A stretch of DNA of 64,000 nt from Halobellus salinus (lineage in GTDB: Archaea > Halobacteriota > Halobacteria > Halobacteriales > Haloferacaceae), in the NCBI RefSeq assembly GCF_014646875.1, contig NZ_BMOC01000002.1, positions 233,964 to 297,963 on the forward strand. Direction: 5' to 3'. Position 1 is the first letter of the stretch. The number at the start of each line of letters is the position of its first letter. Below the pieces are notes generated by a model. It saw only the letters and a program-made list of their open reading frames with translations, was not told the origin of the DNA and did not search any database. Below, in pieces: positions 62,823-64,000 of this stretch. The translations under genes were made by a program, and so were the position numbers.

Positions 62823-63611
62823 ATGAGCGGGTACGAGGCCGCGGTCCTCGACCTCGACGGGACGGTGTATCTCGGCGACAGCCTCATTCCCGGGGTCGAC
62901 GCCGGGATTCGGAGGTTGCGGGAGTCGGTCGGCCCCGTCCGGTTTCTCACGAACAAGCCGATCGCACGCCGTCGGGACTACCGCGACAAACTTCGTCGGC
63001 TCGGGATCGACACCGAACTGAGCCACGTGATCAACTCAGGGTGGGTGACCGCCCAGTACGTCAGTGACCGGTACCCCGAGGCGGAGGCGTTCGTCGTCGG
63101 CGAGTCGCCGCTGATCGAGGAGTTCCACGACGCCGGTGTCGACACCACAACGGACGCCACCGGCGATTTGGTGGTGGCGTCGATGGATCGGGAGTTCGAC
63201 TACGAGGACCTGGACATCGCGCTCCAAACGCTCGAAACCGGTGACACGCCGTTTGTGGCGACCAATCCCGACCGGACGTGCCCAACGGAATCGGGGGTGA
63301 TCCCGGACGCTGCGGGGATGATCGGCGCGATCGAGGGCGTGACCGGTCGAACCGTCGACGAAGTCCTCGGGAAGCCCTCGCCGCGGATGATCGAGACCAC
63401 GCTTGAGGCGGTCGGTGTCGATCCCGCCGACTGTCTGATGATGGGAGACCGGATCGAGACCGATATTCTGATGGGCGAACGCGCGGGAATGACCACCGTG
63501 TTGGTGCTGTCGGGAGTGACCGATCGGGAGATGCTCCGGGACGCTTCGGTCGGCCCCGACTACGTTCTGGAGTCACTAGCGGCGGTCGGCGACGTGCTTG
63601 AGGACCGCTGA
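62823..63611 (+). CDS. HAD-superfamily IIA (NagD-like) phosphatase, paralogue
   Basis: A 262-residue HAD phosphatase. Motif I is VLDLDGTVYLGD (Asp10 and Asp12), motif II RFLTNKPIARRRDYRDKL, motif III VLGKPSPRMIE and motif IV MMGDRIETDILMGERAGM. It is clearly paralogous to the protein at 26155-26976 (same motif spacing, shared VASMDREFDYEDL and VLSGVTD-type segments). The start at 62823 is the first ATG giving the family N-terminus. No promoter stands out. The substrate is unknown. Confidence 0.87.
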   Translation: MSGYEAAVLDLDGTVYLGDSLIPGVDAGIRRLRESVGPVRFLTNKPIARRRDYRDKLRRLGIDTELSHVINSGWVTAQYVSDRYPEAEAFVVGESPLIEEFHDAGVDTTTDATGDLVVASMDREFDYEDLDIALQTLETGDTPFVATNPDRTCPTESGVIPDAAGMIGAIEGVTGRTVDEVLGKPSPRMIETTLEAVGVDPADCLMMGDRIETDILMGERAGMTTVLVLSGVTDREMLRDASVGPDYVLESLAAVGDVLEDR

Positions 63612-63682
63612 CACCGGTCGGCGTCGCCGCGGCTGGCCTTCCCCGCAACCCGGCCGCACCCGTTCTCTCTGCCCCGGCGCGT

Positions 63683-63702
63683 GGGTGACCGATCGGTCAC
63701 CC
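63683..63702. promoter_or_regulatory. perfect 20-bp palindrome with extended flanking arms
   Basis: GGGTGACCGATCGGTCACCC is perfectly self-complementary. It is flanked by CCGGCGC (63674-63680) and GCGCCGG (63704-63710), which extend the stem after a short bulge. It lies about 75 nt after the phosphatase stop and about 80 nt before the putative rRNA TATA box. It could be a terminator or an operator. Confidence 0.6.
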
Positions 63703-63782
63703 TGCGCCGGTCTCGAACGGGTGTGGTGGACGATCACGCGGCTCGGTCACGATTTTTTCCATATCGAACCGAATCAACGAGG

Positions 63783-63818
63783 TTAAATACAAACCACACT
63801 TCAGACAGTAATGCGAAG
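63783..63818 (+). promoter_or_regulatory. putative rRNA-type promoter
   Basis: TTAAATAC (63783-63790) is followed 26 nt later by TGCGAAG (63812-63818). This resembles the TATA plus TGCGAACG start-site pattern that I recall from haloarchaeal rRNA promoters. A second TATA-like TTTATAC lies at 63894-63900. Confidence 0.5.
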
Positions 63819-64000
63819 AACACAACGCGACTGCGGACGGTTGAACTCCGTCCGCACTCGCCGTCTGATCCCCGACGGATCCGGTTCAACGGGTTTATAC
63901 CCGTCCGCCGACTCGTCGTGGATGGACACGGAATGAGGATTCCACCCCTGCGGTCCGCCGTACACGATGGAATCTGATGTTAGCCTTGGTGGTTCGGTGA

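Larger units (their letters stand above)
63612..64000. other. gene-free region, likely rRNA operon promoter and leader
   Basis: It holds a perfect 20-bp palindrome (63683-63702), a TATA element with TGCGAAG 26 nt downstream, a 9-bp-stem hairpin (63832-63856), a second TTTATAC (63894-63900) and GATTCCA/TGGAATC arms (63938-63974). No ORF is convincing. Double promoters plus structured leader are typical of haloarchaeal rRNA operons, whose 16S gene would lie just past the window. Confidence 0.5.

Noticed and set aside
1..64000. tRNA genes
   Set aside because: I looked for T-arm and anticodon-arm patterns on both strands and saw none that fold. A covariance search would be decisive.

Overview
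The window is chromosomal DNA from a halophilic archaeon (class Halobacteria). GC is high except in short AT-rich promoters, the proteins are strongly acidic, exported proteins carry twin-arginine/lipobox signals, and the information genes are archaeal: PriS next to GINS, archaeal GluRS, KaiC-like ATPases, dodecin and an AhbA-AhbB fusion. Many genes have a TATA-like element centred about 26-29 nt before the start codon, as expected for leaderless haloarchaeal mRNAs. I used this spacing to choose several starts. The genus cannot be told from the sequence alone.

Layout. 1-1280: 5' part of a chemotaxis transducer with tandem HAMP-like modules. 1603-5396: hydantoinase/oxoprolinase operon hyuAB behind an inverted repeat that encloses a TATA-like element. 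5445-7781: a small conserved protein, a decayed non-coding stretch and a geranylgeranyl-reductase-like flavoprotein. 7987-11052: tungstate/molybdate-type ABC transporter. 11053-14143: endonuclease III, a P19-like lipoprotein and a frameshifted beta-propeller/zinc-ribbon gene. 14156-17521: TrmB regulator, primase small subunit and GINS. 17900-22863: membrane proteins, a KaiC-like ATPase with a small partner, and an amine-oxidase-like flavoprotein. 22967-31083: housekeeping enzymes (PHP, siroheme decarboxylase, TrpD2, HAD, OsmC, metallo-beta-lactamase fold, sulfatase-like, FAH). 31180-34717: two zinc-ribbon membrane proteins with in-frame tandem repeats, dodecin and a Usp protein. 34718-35342: non-coding, with mobile-element-like ends. 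35343-42417: secreted protein, MacB-type ABC export operon, MsrB, UspA, membrane-fused spermidine-synthase-like protein and a membrane protein. 42741-42890: five contiguous copies of an AT-rich 30-bp repeat, upstream of gltX (43041-44756). 45109-52304: diadenylate-cyclase-like protein, a Liv-type ABC operon with fused permeases, its binding protein and an FGGY kinase. 52386-56316: hisD, methyltransferase, UspA, IscA and small proteins. 56409-56780: relic of an Orc1/Cdc6 gene. 57219-62699: Pot/Fbp-type ABC transporter followed by a LigM/DesA-like (GcvT-fold) demethylase. 62823-63611: HAD phosphatase. 63612-64000: non-coding, resembling the promoter and leader of an rRNA operon whose 16S gene would begin just beyond the window.

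How the genes fit together. Three uptake systems (Wtp-type, Liv-type, Pot-type) each sit in a tight operon. The last two are followed by an enzyme that suggests the substrate: a sugar/polyol kinase and a methyl-group transferase. The points most worth follow-up are a roughly 80-bp palindromic element present twice whose end supplies the stop codon of the adjacent gene, the ABC/LigM-like cluster, the 30-bp repeat array, the zinc-ribbon membrane protein pair and the operator-TATA arrangement at hyuA.
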